Source of the DNA: Plasmodiophora brassicae
Lineage: Eukaryota > Endomyxa: Phytomyxea > Phytomyxea > Plasmodiophorida
Assembly (NCBI GenBank): GCA_036867785.1
Contig: CP145411.1
Location: 620,001-684,000 of the forward strand
Direction: 5' to 3'
Length of the DNA: 64,000 nt
Position numbers and translations under genes: made by a program. Positions 53,230 through 63,995 of the stretch are shown here, in pieces (the stretch's first letter is position 1; each line of letters starts with the position of its first letter). The notes under the pieces are model-generated. The model worked only from the letters and a program-made list of their open reading frames with translations. It had not been told where the DNA came from and did not search any database.

Positions 53230-54407
53230 ATGGGCAACGTCTGCTGTGGATGGAGCAGGAGCGTCGGGCAGCAGAACGACCGCGTGCACTCCCGATCGAT
53301 AAAGATCCGCGTGTCGTCGCCTGCCGGGTTCCGTCTCGACGTCCCGCCCGGGGTCCTGTCGCGTCCACGCGACCTCATCCTTATCCTTGGGCAGGACCGC
53401 GCCGGGAAGACGACCGTGTTCCGACAGGCCGTCCTGCAATTCGGCAACAAGTTCGACCACGTTGACAGACGGGTCCTGCTTCGCGAACTTCGCGCCTGGG
53501 TCGTTGAAGTGGTTCGCGCGCGAGCACGACGCGCCTGGCGGTTGCAGTCGCCGAGGGTCCTGGACGACGACCTTAACAGACAGGTCCAGTTCCTGATGAG
53601 CTACGTGGCCGGGGACGCCGACGACGACATCATGTCGATGGCGTTCGTCAGCGCCGTCGACTCGATCTGGGCCGACACACGCATCCGCCGGTGGTCGGAA
53701 TCCGGCCCCAATGGGGAATCCGAGTGGATCTTCATCTCCAAAGTCGCCCGCATCGCGGATCCCGACTACGTCGTCACCGACGACGACATCGTGCACGCCC
53801 AGATCCCATCGCTCGACATCCAGGAAGCCGACCTCAACTGCGACTCATGTCGGAACGGCCGCAAACGCCCGGTCCTGTATGAATCTGACATCAGCACTGT
53901 TCAGGTGGCATACGTGCTGTTGACGTAAACCAGCGGTCGTCGCATCTGAAGTGGCTCACGATGATGGACCGCGATCGTCGGTTCGTCTTCTTTGTCTGCG
54001 CCGTCCACGAGTACGACCGGATCGGGTGCGGCGCCCCGAGCGGCCTGGAATCGTCGCTGTCCATGTTCCGGGACGTGTGCATGGCGCGGACGATGGCGCA
54101 CGTCCCCGTGGTCCTGCTCCTGAACAAGGTCGACCTGCTGGAGGACAAGCTGAGGCGGGAACCCTATGCGGACTACGACCCGACCTTCCACGATAGCAAC
54201 GAAACGGTACCGGTCGTCATGCATATTCAGAAGCGGTTCCTGGCCATTAGCAGGGAGGCCCAGGTCGCCACGAAGATGTTCCGGGCTGTTCATGTCCAGA
54301 TGGTAACGGCCACCCGCACCGGCAGCGTCCAGTTCGCCATCAGGGAAGCCATCCACCAGGTCGTCCTGCCGGCCACCACCAGGACCATCGAATTCAGCGT
54401 CATGTAG
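53230..54407 (+). CDS. Divergent heterotrimeric G-protein alpha subunit
   Basis: Exons 53230-53848 and 53905-54407 around a 56-nt intron give 373 residues, the normal G-alpha size. MGNVCCGW at the start supplies a myristoylated Gly and palmitoylable Cys. The P-loop reads ILGQDRAGKTTVF in place of GAGESGKST. The helical domain ends KVARIADPDYVVTDDDIVHA. Switch II, restored by splicing, reads VDVNQRSSHLKW where the family has DVGGQRSERRKW, one residue shorter. FVCAVHEYDRI, the guanine-specific LLNKVDLLEDK and VQMVTATRTGSVQFAIREAI follow. Switch I lacks the usual R-x-x-T-G-I with its catalytic Arg. Altered P-loop and switches predict unusual nucleotide handling. The C-terminus (EFSVM) is not a standard receptor-coupling tail. 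Confidence 0.85.
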
Positions 54408-54452
54408 GTGTGCGGTAAGTACACAGTTGTATTCGCAGGTTGGTGTCTCAGT

Positions 54453-55949
54453 TCACGCGGCGACCAGAGCGATGATCGTCGCGAACGCGCCTGCGAATGT
54501 CACCGCCTGCAACGACGGTGCTGACGACGTACGAGTTGTGTTGCCGGGATGACGATAGTCGTCGTCACTCGACGTCGTGGTGTAGCGCGAGCTATCATCA
54601 GACGGGGCTTGAGCAACGTGCAACGGCGCCTTGGTCTTCTTGTACTGCGTTGGACCCGGCTTCGACATGGCGAGGCCTGCGACGAGGGCGGCGGCGCCTC
54701 CCAGGCTCAGCACGCGCTTCGCCAACGCTGTCGATGTGGACGCCGCGTCAATCACAGGCGTCGGCGTCCGCTTGGACCATCTATGCCAGATGATGCCGGC
54801 CGCCAGGGCAAGTGGGACCGCAGCAACAGTCGCCGCTTTCAGCACTGGGTACGACTCGTTGTTCGGAACATGGGACACTGCGTCGGCACTCGACAGCAAT
54901 GGCAAACGATGGGAAGAGATGGCCGACGGGCGATCGCTGAGTGGTGTGTTCAGCGCCGATGTTGACAGATAGGAAGGCGTGCTAGGCGTCAATGGCGTCG
55001 ACAGAGAGGACGGTGTGCTGAGTGTCGACCGTGTCGACGTGACAGGCGACTCGCTCACCGTCGACGATGCGTGCAACGACGACGACAATAATGGCGGTGG
55101 GCAAGAGGTCCATGACAAGGTCGTCCGGTCGGGTAGGTTGTGGGCATTAGGGGACAAAGAGGAAGGCGTGCTGAGTGTCGACCGTGCCGACGCAGCAGAC
55201 GACTCGCTTGCCGTCGATGATGCCTGCGATGGCATGAATACCTGTGGGGGGCTATAGCGATAGGTCGATGACGGCGTCGTTCGGTCGGGTAGGTCGTGGG
55301 CATCCCCCTTGATGGCCCTCATACTTTCCTGGTACCATCGGTCAAGTTCCTTCTGCTCCTTCTCGCATTCGGCCCTTAACAGTGCGATTTCCTCGCGGGA
55401 CTTCGCCTCCTTTCGAGCGAGATCGTTGTCCATCTTCCTCATCCAAGCGTCCGTCAGACTACCAAACGTCGCCTTCGCGAGCGCCTCGTAGGGTCCCATG
55501 TCCTCTCCGTTCTCTCGCTTGGGCTGCTCGGGGGTTGGTTTGGATGCCGTCGGTCGTGTTCTGGGCCAGGACGTAGACGATGAAGGTTGCAGTTTAAGGC
55601 GGCGCCTGTCGTCTTCTTGGTCTGCGGACCACTGTTTGACGTCTTGGTTGTCGTTCGTATCAAGGATGCTCTCGAGCATGCCCGTATCCGCATACGCATC
55701 TAGCAGGCTAGACGACGACGATGCTGGCAGGCCCATGCAGGTCCCGAACGTGTTCCGGCGATCGTTCAGGCTGGTTAACGCAATCGGCGGCTGGAAAAGC
55801 TTGACACCGGACGCAAACCTCGAAGGCACGCTGCCGATGTCCAACAGGTCCTTGTGCGGACTGTCTTCATCCGTCTGACCAGCGGCCATTGCCATGCCCA
55901 TGAGGACCATAATGCCGCCGATCCGCAACAATGGGCTTGTGTTCGTCAT
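54453..55949 (-). CDS. Secretory membrane protein with Ser/Thr/Pro tandem repeats
   Basis: A single exon of 498 residues. A signal peptide (IGGIMVLMGMAMAAGQT) is followed by a disordered stretch and a coiled coil (ARKEAKSREEIALLRAECEK). Then come two copies of a unit of about 55 residues beginning LPDRTT and containing SSTxSES, TSTRSTLSTPSSLS-like sequence. Hydrophobic segments near the end (AATVAAVPLALAAGIIWHRW, VLSLGGAAALVAGLAM, LQAVTFAGAFATIIALVAA) make a multi-pass or hairpin anchor. No family is recognised. Confidence 0.7.
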   Translation of the reverse strand: MTNTSPLLRIGGIMVLMGMAMAAGQTDEDSPHKDLLDIGSVPSRFASGVKLFQPPIALTSLNDRRNTFGTCMGLPASSSSSLLDAYADTGMLESILDTNDNQDVKQWSADQEDDRRRLKLQPSSSTSWPRTRPTASKPTPEQPKRENGEDMGPYEALAKATFGSLTDAWMRKMDNDLARKEAKSREEIALLRAECEKEQKELDRWYQESMRAIKGDAHDLPDRTTPSSTYRYSPPQVFMPSQASSTASESSAASARSTLSTPSSLSPNAHNLPDRTTLSWTSCPPPLLSSSLHASSTVSESPVTSTRSTLSTPSSLSTPLTPSTPSYLSTSALNTPLSDRPSAISSHRLPLLSSADAVSHVPNNESYPVLKAATVAAVPLALAAGIIWHRWSKRTPTPVIDAASTSTALAKRVLSLGGAAALVAGLAMSKPGPTQYKKTKAPLHVAQAPSDDSSRYTTTSSDDDYRHPGNTTRTSSAPSLQAVTFAGAFATIIALVAA

Positions 55950-56189
55950 CGTCCGTTACTTGGTTTCGATTGTTGGTGATTCTGATCTGCAGCGGCGGAT
56001 TCGTAGAGGGTGGTGCCGCCAAAGGTAGTTGTCGTAGTAGCTGAGTCAATTTAGTCAAATGAGACGACTCGGATGCCAGTTTTGCAACGGTGTCCCAGGA
56101 TTAGCGGCCGCCAGTTCAGATTTGGCTGGTTTCCAGATTTAGCAACGGACAGACCAGATTCAGGAACCCACCGGTGACACCTTTGCGCA

Positions 56190-56800
56190 GTGTGCATTGC
56201 ACATGAAGTTATGGGTGAAAGGGACTCGCCCCCGTACAGACAGTGCAACCGTATTCCGTTTCGGTACGTGTCCGATCTCGCGATTATCGAGATCGCGCGA
56301 CGCAACATTACACAGTATTCACGGGTCATCCTGCAGGGGCAGCAACGGCACCCTACTCCACGTTGGCATCGCCACAGGTCCATATACGGATAACACCCCG
56401 CATCACGTTCGCACACAACGACGAATCGCGACCGGCAATCAAGTCCACGACCAAGCAGTTTCCAACCCGACTCGGCTTCGCAGTAACCGCCATGTCGACC
56501 GCGCAGGGGCAGACAATGGCAGGGCGCGTCAGAGTATACCTGCCAACACCAGTATTCGGGCACGGTATGCCTTACGTTGTGCTGTCACGCGTTGGAAACA
56601 TTGTCTTGATGCGCGAATGTCTCGAAATACCCGGCCTGCAGGGGTGTTCGCGCACTGACCAGGCACGGGTGCGGTTCTTCGCACGTAACGTCGTTTCCCG
56701 CGAATTATGTATACAAAAACCGTTGCTACCACGTCATCCAACAGGACGACATCGACTGTTCGAATGTGCTCAATGCTGTATTCGTCCGAATTCCTGAACG
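56190..56800 (+). mobile_element. Helitron remnant: C-terminal part of Pif1-type helicase
   Basis: The frame at 56243-56797 contains TRLGFAVTAMSTAQGQTM followed by RVRVYLPTPVFGHGMPYVVL and SRVGN. This is the signature of the Pif1-like helicase at the end of Helitron Rep-Hel proteins (family pattern: LAFAMTINKxQGQTL, then VYLPxPVFxHGQLYVALSR). A neighbouring frame just upstream (56190-56393) reads CNRIPFRYVSDLAIIEIARR, like the CNGTRL-region of the same protein, so at least one frame change separates the two. The Rep domain and helicase motifs I-IV are missing. I found no terminal CTRR plus hairpin that would fix the 3' end. Confidence 0.75.
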
Positions 56801-56805
56801 TGATG

Positions 56806-58915
56806 TCAAGCCAAACGACGTCTGATATTGTTGCACTGTCGTCGGATGAACGCGGCGATGGCGGCGATGACGCCGAAGCGCTGGAGGACTTCCGGCAGCA
56901 TGCCTAGGAACGTGCGGTTGCCGAGATAGTCACGTGCGTCCATCAGCTGGCAAAAGTCATCCAATGACGCCAGTCTGGCGCGCAGGGAGAAGACCATCTG
57001 CGACAGCGTCTCCATCTGTTCGAAATTGCGCAGATACCATCGCTGAGACATGTGTCTGAATCGGCCGGGCACTGGAAAATGCATTACAATAGAAGTCGCA
57101 GCCATATGCAGGATCGTCCAGCCAACAGGAGAGTCTCGGTGTACGACAACCTCACTTAGAACGCCCAGGCGCTCCGCTTGTTCCATAGCAGCCTCCACAG
57201 CTGGAAGGTCCATCATGACGGCCCAGTGGATCGGTGAGAATCCGTCATAGCGCTCGAGTAAGAACGTCTGAAGGGCGGTGTCGCCATTACGAGCGGAAAT
57301 CCGGTTCAGTACTGGGCCGAGCGGTTCGGCGCCGATCTTGGCTAACATGAGAACCTCATGATAAGGGTTCATTATGTGCTTCCAGATGGCCGTTGATCAA
57401 GGTAGTCGAAGCGGACCACGACAGGAAATTGACTTTGTCCATAGGATTGCCCGCGCAAGCCATCATCGCGGTTTCGTACGCTGACATAATCCCATTGGCA
57501 TCCGCCAGGTTCGCTACGATGGTTAAAATTCGTAGCTCGTAACTTGGCTCCCGACGTTCAATCCAGAGCCTCATACAGGAACCGCCATCAGAACGCCAGG
57601 TGGGCGCAGCGATGCGTTGGAGGGCTCCCCAGACCCAGTCCCAGGTTGATGCACGGCGCAGGATCCATCTGACAATGTCGCCCGTCATGCATTTCTTATG
57701 GAAGATCGTATACCCGTCTTCGGTAACGTGACTCAAAGCGGCATGGACCTGGGCGTCGGTGGCGTCTCGCGCTAGGCGATCCAAGACGCTCACGGGATCA
57801 TCAACGTCGCAGACGTAGAAATTGGTGAACGTGGAGACACCGGGGCCACTGAGGATCACAGTGCCATCATCGACAAGGGCCAGTAGGCGATCAAAAGGGA
57901 TACGAATATCAAGTTCCACAGCTTCGACAAAGACGCGGTGCTTCCAAGCACGCTCGTCAAACCCCACCCCGAATCGTCGACGAAGAGCCTTTAAACAGGT
58001 TTCCAACAAGACCGGTTTGGTATCACCCGACTGCCCTAAACGCTCTCTCCACAGTTCGAAGTGGTCGGCTAGAGCGATGTAGCAGTCGACGGAATCGTCA
58101 GAAAACGTCATATGTTGCTCGGCGAACGTAAACACTTCGTCGTTTCGACAGTCGTAGTCGTCAGTTAATTCGCCATTAAAAAACCACAGAGCCATGCTAT
58201 AACCCAGCGTTATGAGTAAACTGGCGGCTCGGAAATTGCGAGCCGAAACGGCGATGATTATGAGGTGCGCGTCCCGGGCAAACGTCTCCTGATTAGTCTC
58301 CATACCATGTGCCACCATGACGTTCAGTAGATCGAGGTTCGAGTTGCGGTTCCGTCCTCGTCCCATAATCAGGTCCCTGATATCGTCGAACGCCAGACCA
58401 GAGAGGGCCATCCACACCAGGTTGCGGTGGGCATCAGGAAGCAATTTGAGCAGGGCGGATGTTATCGCATCTGTTTCGTCGTATTCGGCGGGGAAACCAT
58501 CAGACTCAGCAATGCGTTCAGATGCTGACGTCGCGTAATCGTCAAATCCTTCGATATCGAGAAACGCGACATGATGTGCAAGAAGGAAGCGAACGGCGTT
58601 CAGAGCTCGTTCTCGGAGCTGGTCGTCGAAGCACTTCGATGTTTGTCGGATAGCAACCCCAAGGGCATACCCGTCAGCTAATCGCCAATCGACGACCATT
58701 GTCTTAAGCATCATCTCAAAATGATCTGGAGAAACGTCATCGTCAGCGTAGAACAGGTGATAAAGGAGCAAGATCTGGGGTCGCAGCGGCACCCGGCGAT
58801 GGAGATTTCCATGCGCCCATTCCACCGATACATAGCTCCGCAGTTCATGCATGGGCCCCGAATCCTCAAAGTACGCCATAAGGTCTTCCAGACGTGTTCC
58901 CTGTCTGAACAGCAT
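56806..58915 (-). CDS. Ankyrin-like large protein, unrecognised
   Basis: Exons 58915-57434 and 57378-56806 around a 55-nt intron give 684 residues. Without this intron the region looks like two overlapping ORFs. The spliced junction reads NPMDKHIMNPYHEVL. Ankyrin-type helices are visible near the C-terminus (GFSPIHWAVMMDLPAVEAAM, GWTILHMAA) and, degenerate, earlier (LLAHHVAFLDIEG, SLLITLGYSMALWFF). The rest is helical. The frame is open 66 nt upstream of this ATG. An alternative 5' end would start at 59165 with a signal peptide (ALFPLALVSVVVVVVLAPSV) and splice over a 34-nt intron (58982-59015), shorter than any other here. Function unknown. Confidence 0.65.
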
Positions 58916-59165
58916 CTCCCACTGGCGCCGAATGCCCAAGGCGTCCTTAGCGTTACCAGACAGGGTCAGGCTGCTCGACACCTGGGACAGGTTTCGTACG
59001 TTATGCCATGATCACTGGCGTCATATCGGTTGGCAAACGGGCCATACACCGATCGCATAGGTGATCGTCGTCACGAGACAATGGCCTAATTGCCACCACG
59101 CTGGGCGCAAGGACGACGACGACGACGACCGAAACGAGCGCCAACGGGAACAACGCCACCCCCAT

Positions 59166-59530
59166 GTCGGGCAGTTCTCGGGCAGTTCCGTTTACCCTCC
59201 ACGTCCCCAGGTTCCAGACCTGCAATCGTTCTCCCGGTTCGCGCAGTTTTCTCTCGCCATGCCGCACGGAAATCCAGTCATGACCTGACGGCTGACTCAG
59301 CGACACTCGTTGATGCTATTCTTGGTATCTCTGGACTCTGGCTGCGACAGGGAATGCCGTACACGGCCACAGTTAACGGTCCACCGTCTATACATCGCCC
59401 CTTTCCGGCCATGACCTGGATGTATTAGAGATACGAAGGTTCGCTGCTCGGTTCGTGCGATGTGTTGGCGCTACAGGGTTCGTCTGTAGGTTCAGATTGG
59501 CACCGCCCGACTCATCGCAATAAAGAGGGT
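59166..59530. other. Intergenic region
   Basis: Plus-strand ORFs (59061-59288, 59090-59428) cover much of this stretch, but they are mostly antisense to the possible signal-peptide exon and lack domains. I see no supported gene. Confidence 0.35.
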
Positions 59531-59779
59531 ATGGAGTGGATCAGATTCGCGGAACTCAGTCTGGTGCCAGGCGTCGACATGACCAGTTGGCGCCTGAATA
59601 AAGTCCTTGTGAGCGGGGACCGACGGCATTCAGTCAACGCGTCGTTGTTGAGTCGTGACATCTGGAAACATGCAGCCAATTGGCAACTGGCCACTGAATG
59701 GAATGTACCAATGGAAGCTATCGGAACGGAAAGTCGCATGCGCAGGTTGGTCAAATACGCCACCACAGTCGGATCCTAA
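59531..59779 (+). CDS. Small hypothetical protein
   Basis: An open frame of 82 residues starting at an ATG (EWIRFAELSLVPGVDMTSWR..., ending VKYATTVGS). The composition is protein-like with regular Trp and hydrophobic spacing. No family, signal or membrane segment is recognised. It may be an exon of a larger gene or a fragment. Confidence 0.3.
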   Translation: MEWIRFAELSLVPGVDMTSWRLNKVLVSGDRRHSVNASLLSRDIWKHAANWQLATEWNVPMEAIGTESRMRRLVKYATTVGS

Positions 59780-59954
59780 GCGCTCGACTTCGGCTGACCC
59801 TGGTTGTCCCGGATAACGGACACTAGGCATCAGACCCCTAGCTCGGGCGTCTAATGGACGCAATTCTGTAGATGTCCTAGATGTACAATTCTAAGAGTCC
59901 CAAGGTGTAAATACTATTGAAGCTAAAATATAACGGACAGGGCAATGTCCTGCT

Positions 59955-60197
59955 TCAATGAGGCTTGCTCATATACGACTCGATCAGCTCCACCTGACGC
60001 TGCGCGAGAGCGGCTCGACGTTCAGCGATGTCGGCTCGGCGATCCGCCTGCTGGGCTCGGCGATCCGCCTCCTGGGCTCGACGCTCTTCGCCTTGGGCGC
60101 GCTGGCGACGATCAGCGTATCGATTAAAGAGCGACGTCCCTGTGCCGAGGACGGCCGCCACGATAACTGCGATGAATACGATGAGAACACTGTTCAT
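59955..60197 (-). CDS. Small membrane-anchored coiled-coil protein
   Basis: A single exon of 80 residues. An N-terminal membrane anchor (SVLIVFIAVIVAAVLGTGTS) is followed by a charged coiled coil with an internal seven-residue periodicity (EERRAQEADRRAQQADRRAD, IAERRAALAQRQVELIESY). The near-exact heptads (RRAQxAD) suggest recent repeat expansion. No family is recognised. Confidence 0.55.
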   Translation of the reverse strand: MNSVLIVFIAVIVAAVLGTGTSLFNRYADRRQRAQGEERRAQEADRRAQQADRRADIAERRAALAQRQVELIESYMSKPH

Positions 60198-61543
60198 CGG
60201 TCGATGACGTCTATGCACGGAATTATTGTTTACCTGCGGCGAACGTGATCCACGCCGTGGTTGTGTCGTACATGACGCCAACGATAGAAATGGCAGGGCG
60301 CACCGTACGCAAGGCGGCGCCCACCGGCAGTTGACAGGCAACCAAGAGACAAAAGGGGGCCTGATTGCACAACAGGTGCCCTCATGACGACCTGGGTCTA
60401 AGGTGGCATTGTCCGTATAATTCGGCGACGGCAGAGTATGACAGGGGCGTATGGGTGGGCGTCTTGTCGGCGTTGGTCGCCAGTTGACAGTTGTTCAGGA
60501 AACAGATCTCGTGGGCAGCTGCCAGGACGGTCGGTCACATGTCATGCATGCGGTGTCACGAGCGCCGTGCGGATCGGAGCTGGGTTTCAGCGTCTCAAGC
60601 TCTTTCGTTGGCGCTGCGGATTTCAGCGGCGGGAAGGCGTTCGCCGAACCCGGACAGCAGACCGTTGAACCGTTGCGCGACGCGTGCGATGCGTTGGCGG
60701 AGGTTGGCGGCCCGCGACTCGAACGGATCATCATTCATCAATGTCGCTGCCGGAGCGTGGGGAACGCGGTTCACGGACTTCGTCGGCAGGAGGCTCGCCT
60801 GGCGCGAATAGCGAGTCGCTCGGCCTCTCGCTATTGATCCGAATTCGTACTGTGGAACGAGATATCACTTGCATTGTACTTGGGCAGGGTTCCAACGATG
60901 AGTTCCGAAGACTTGGGCATGATGCTTCATGGACGACGATAGCACTGTGGACGACATCTTCGAACTGGTTGTTCTTCGACAGATGATGAATACCGTGGAG
61001 GACTGCGCCAATATTACCTGCAACGACAGTTCGGTCACTCAACCTAAGCACGGCGGGTCAAGACCTGGTCGCTCGTCGAACCTTCGTCGGGGCCACGTAA
61101 TGGGCCATCCACTTGGAGGTGCCAGGTTGGCCCAAGTCACAGGACATTGGCTCGAGGAGCAGCTCAACCTGCACCCTGCGTTACCGGCCGTACACGGGTC
61201 CTGTTTCCCAAACAGTGTCATCCTCTTCTTCCAAACCTTCGCAACCCTGGAGATGGTTCTTACTGGCAGTGAGGTCGCCTCGAGCAATCGCCACCAGGGT
61301 AGGACGGTGTCGCCGAGAACCTGTCCGAAGTTGCTGCCGCTCCTCTCCTTGGCCAGCACGAGGGCGACATCGTCTGCACGTTCGACGTGTCACCGACCGC
61401 CTAAAAGAGATCGTGCGGGCGCTGCCATCGTTCCCGATTCGACCAGACGGTGCGATCCAGGAAGCGAGAGTCATGCCCTGGTGGTTCCTGGGCACAAACG
61501 TAGGCAGGAGGAGGCCCCCCGACCCGTCACTGATCGTTGCTGA
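60198..61543. other. Unresolved region upstream of BBS2
   Basis: No model can be closed here. On the minus strand there are coding-like pieces: 60738-60595 (47 residues, NDDPFESRAANLRQRIARVA) and a set around 61430-60840 with a consensus GTAAGA donor near 61275 and a start reading AAPARSLL, possibly a spliced small gene. A plus-strand frame at 60929-61543 is open but domain-free. Treat as possible minus-strand small genes; evidence is weak. Confidence 0.3.
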
Positions 61544-63995
61544 ATGGCGACCAGCAGCGCTGCACAGCCGGGCAGCGTCGCCCGCCTCCAGCATGCGTTC
61601 GCGTTGCGCCTCGACGTGAACGTCCTGCCCGGGCGGGCCGTGATTGGCCGGTTCGACGGCGAGCACGTCGCCCTGGCGTTGGCGAACCCGGGCGGCACCG
61701 TCACCGTCCACTGGTCCGATCGTTCCGACAAGCCTCAGGTGGGGCCCGTCGGAGGGATCGCACACCATCTGCAACGAGCAAACCTCTCCTGCAGGTGGTC
61801 CGCGTGAACCGAGACGTGACCGCCCTGGCGGCAGCGTCCCTGTCGCCTGAGATGCCGAACGACATCCTCCTGGTCGGGACGCCGACCAACCTCATGGCGT
61901 ACGACCTGCACCACAACAAGGACCTGTTCTTCAAGGACGTCGCCGACGGTGTCAACGCGATCGTCGTCGGGTCGCCGTCCAGGTCGTCCGCTCCACTCGC
62001 CATCGTCGGTGGCAACTGTTCCGTCCAGGTCGGCGCGATCTGAACGTCGGGCGCTGCGGCCGCTCGTCATGCTAACCGTATGCGACCAAGGGATTCGATG
62101 CCGTCGGCGACGAGAAGTTCTGGACGGTGACAGGCGATAACGTCACCTGTCTGGCCTTGTGCGACGCCGACGGCGACTCGAGCGACGAGTTGCTGGTCGG
62201 TTCCGAAGACAGCCAGATTCGCGTCTACAGGAACGAGCAGGTGATCTGGGAGACCACCGAGGTCGACTCCATCTCCGGTGGGTTACCGCCAGCCGGGTTC
62301 ATCAGGTTCGCGTTGATGAACGTTCGACAGCGATCACAACGATGCACGGGTCGTGCTTCGCGTATGCGCTGGCGAACAACAGCGTTGGCGTGTACGACCG
62401 TACGACGCGTCTGTGGTCTGCAAAGTACAATGCACGAGTGGTGGCCATTGCATCGTTTGACCTGGACGGCGATGGCGTCCCCGAACTCGTTGTCGGCCTA
62501 TCCGACGGGACCGTTGACGTTCGGCTGATGCGACACGGGACCATTGTGCAATCGGACACGATGGGCGCCAGTGTCGCCGCGATCGTTGTCGGCGATTACA
62601 GGTCGCAGCAGGCGCCCGAGCTGATGGTCTGCGCGATCGATGGCGAGCTGAAAGGGTACGCGAGCGCCGAACCGGATCAGAGAGCCGCCAGGTCGGTGTC
62701 GGACGAGGTGGCGCTCGCCAAGATGAAGGCGCGCCTGGCGGAATTGCAACGCGAACTGGCCGGGTACGACCAGAACCTGGCGGCGATGCAGAAGCCGGTG
62801 CAGCAGCTGGGCAGGATCCCGCCAGACACCAAGATCAGCTGTGCGCTGGGGCCCAACCTCACCAAGACCGCCCTGGAGCTACGGATGAGCACGTCCAATG
62901 ACACGTTGATCAAGGTCGGTGGGTATCCATTCGGCCCTGCTGATGTCGTGTGAGTGACGCTTGTCCCCCAGTTCGTGATCCTGTTCGGCGACAACGTGTT
63001 CGAGGGCGAGAGCCTGGTGAAGTATGCGGCACAGCCCGAGAAGTCGATTACGGTGCCGCTGTCGCTCCAGAAGAACGTCTCCTGCGACCTCATGATCAAG
63101 GTCGTCATCGGGTACAAAGGTGTGCACGCCCGTCTGCCGCTATCGCGCCGAATGGGGGATTGTAACCCGCGTACAGGATCTGCACAGGACCACGTCTTCG
63201 AGCTGTCGCATCGGATCCCGAAGTTCGCCTCGTTCAGCTACTGCAAGCCCAGGGACCTGCCGTTCATAAAATCGCTGGTGCCTTGTTGGCGGCCCGTTCG
63301 CGTCCGGGTGCTTTGCTGAACGGGTGGGCGGCATAGGTGACGCTGCCGCTGAAGGAGCGGGTGTCGCGCGTGATTCTGTGGCTGAACCAGAGCTTCCTGC
63401 TGGATTTCGCGCATCGCAACGACAGCGATTCGCTCAACGTCGGGTTCAAGTCCATGCGCGACGACACCGTCCTCAGCATGTCGGTCGGCAACGATACCGC
63501 TGGGCAATTCCAGATCCGCACCGACGACATGCAGCTGGCAGGTCCACCATTAATTGCCATCTGCAACTGCTGCTAGGGTGTCTCTCGCTGACCTGTCGTG
63601 CGCCCCAGGGGACATCATTCAGGACCTGTGCGCGTTCCTGTCGGTGGACGACTGCGAGAGCTCGGCGTCGTTCCCGGTCGACTTCGAGCAGTTCGAAGGC
63701 GTGCTTCGAGGCGTGAAGGAGTACAGCGACCTGCGCAAGCGACTGTGCACCGAGATGGCCGACCTGATCAACCTGGTGAAGATGCTCGTCATTAAGGGCG
63801 AGGTCGGGAACCTGGTGGCGCATCTGCTCCCCGGGTCTTGATGGTCCAACTGCCGAACAGGACGCACGCCTGCTAGGCGACATGGGGGAGATGAAGACGC
63901 AGTACTCCGAGTTGATGGATACGAACAATGAGCTGATCCGCGAACTGGCGAAGCGGTCTGCGAACCACGAGGCGCTGCTGGGCGCGCTCAAGAAG
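61544..63995 (+). CDS. BBS2: Bardet-Biedl syndrome 2 protein (BBSome), truncated by window edge
   Basis: Exons: 61544-61738, 61795-62028, 62091-62277, 62331-62914, 62972-63119, 63177-63277, 63337-63541, 63609-63802, 63861-63995; the next donor is at 63996. All phases agree. Alignment to BBS2 is clear: VLPGRAVIGRFDGEH; DILLVGTPTNLMAYDLHHNK; DLFFKDVADGVNAIVVGS; LAIVGGNCSVQGFDAVG; KFWTVTGDNVTCLALCDADG; DELLVGSEDSQIRVY; SCFAYALANNSVGVYDRTTR; SFDLDGDGVPELVVGLSDGT; the coiled coil AKMKARLAELQRELAGYDQN; ELRMSTSNDTLIKFVILFGD; and QIRTDDMQLAGDIIQDLCAF. The BBSome moves membrane cargo along cilia, so the organism is ciliated. Only the last C-terminal part is outside the window. Confidence 0.97.

Noticed and set aside
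57356-57433. Two overlapping ORFs (541 and 188 codons) as separate genes or a frameshift.
   Set aside because: A 55-nt GT-AG intron at 57379-57433 joins them in frame.
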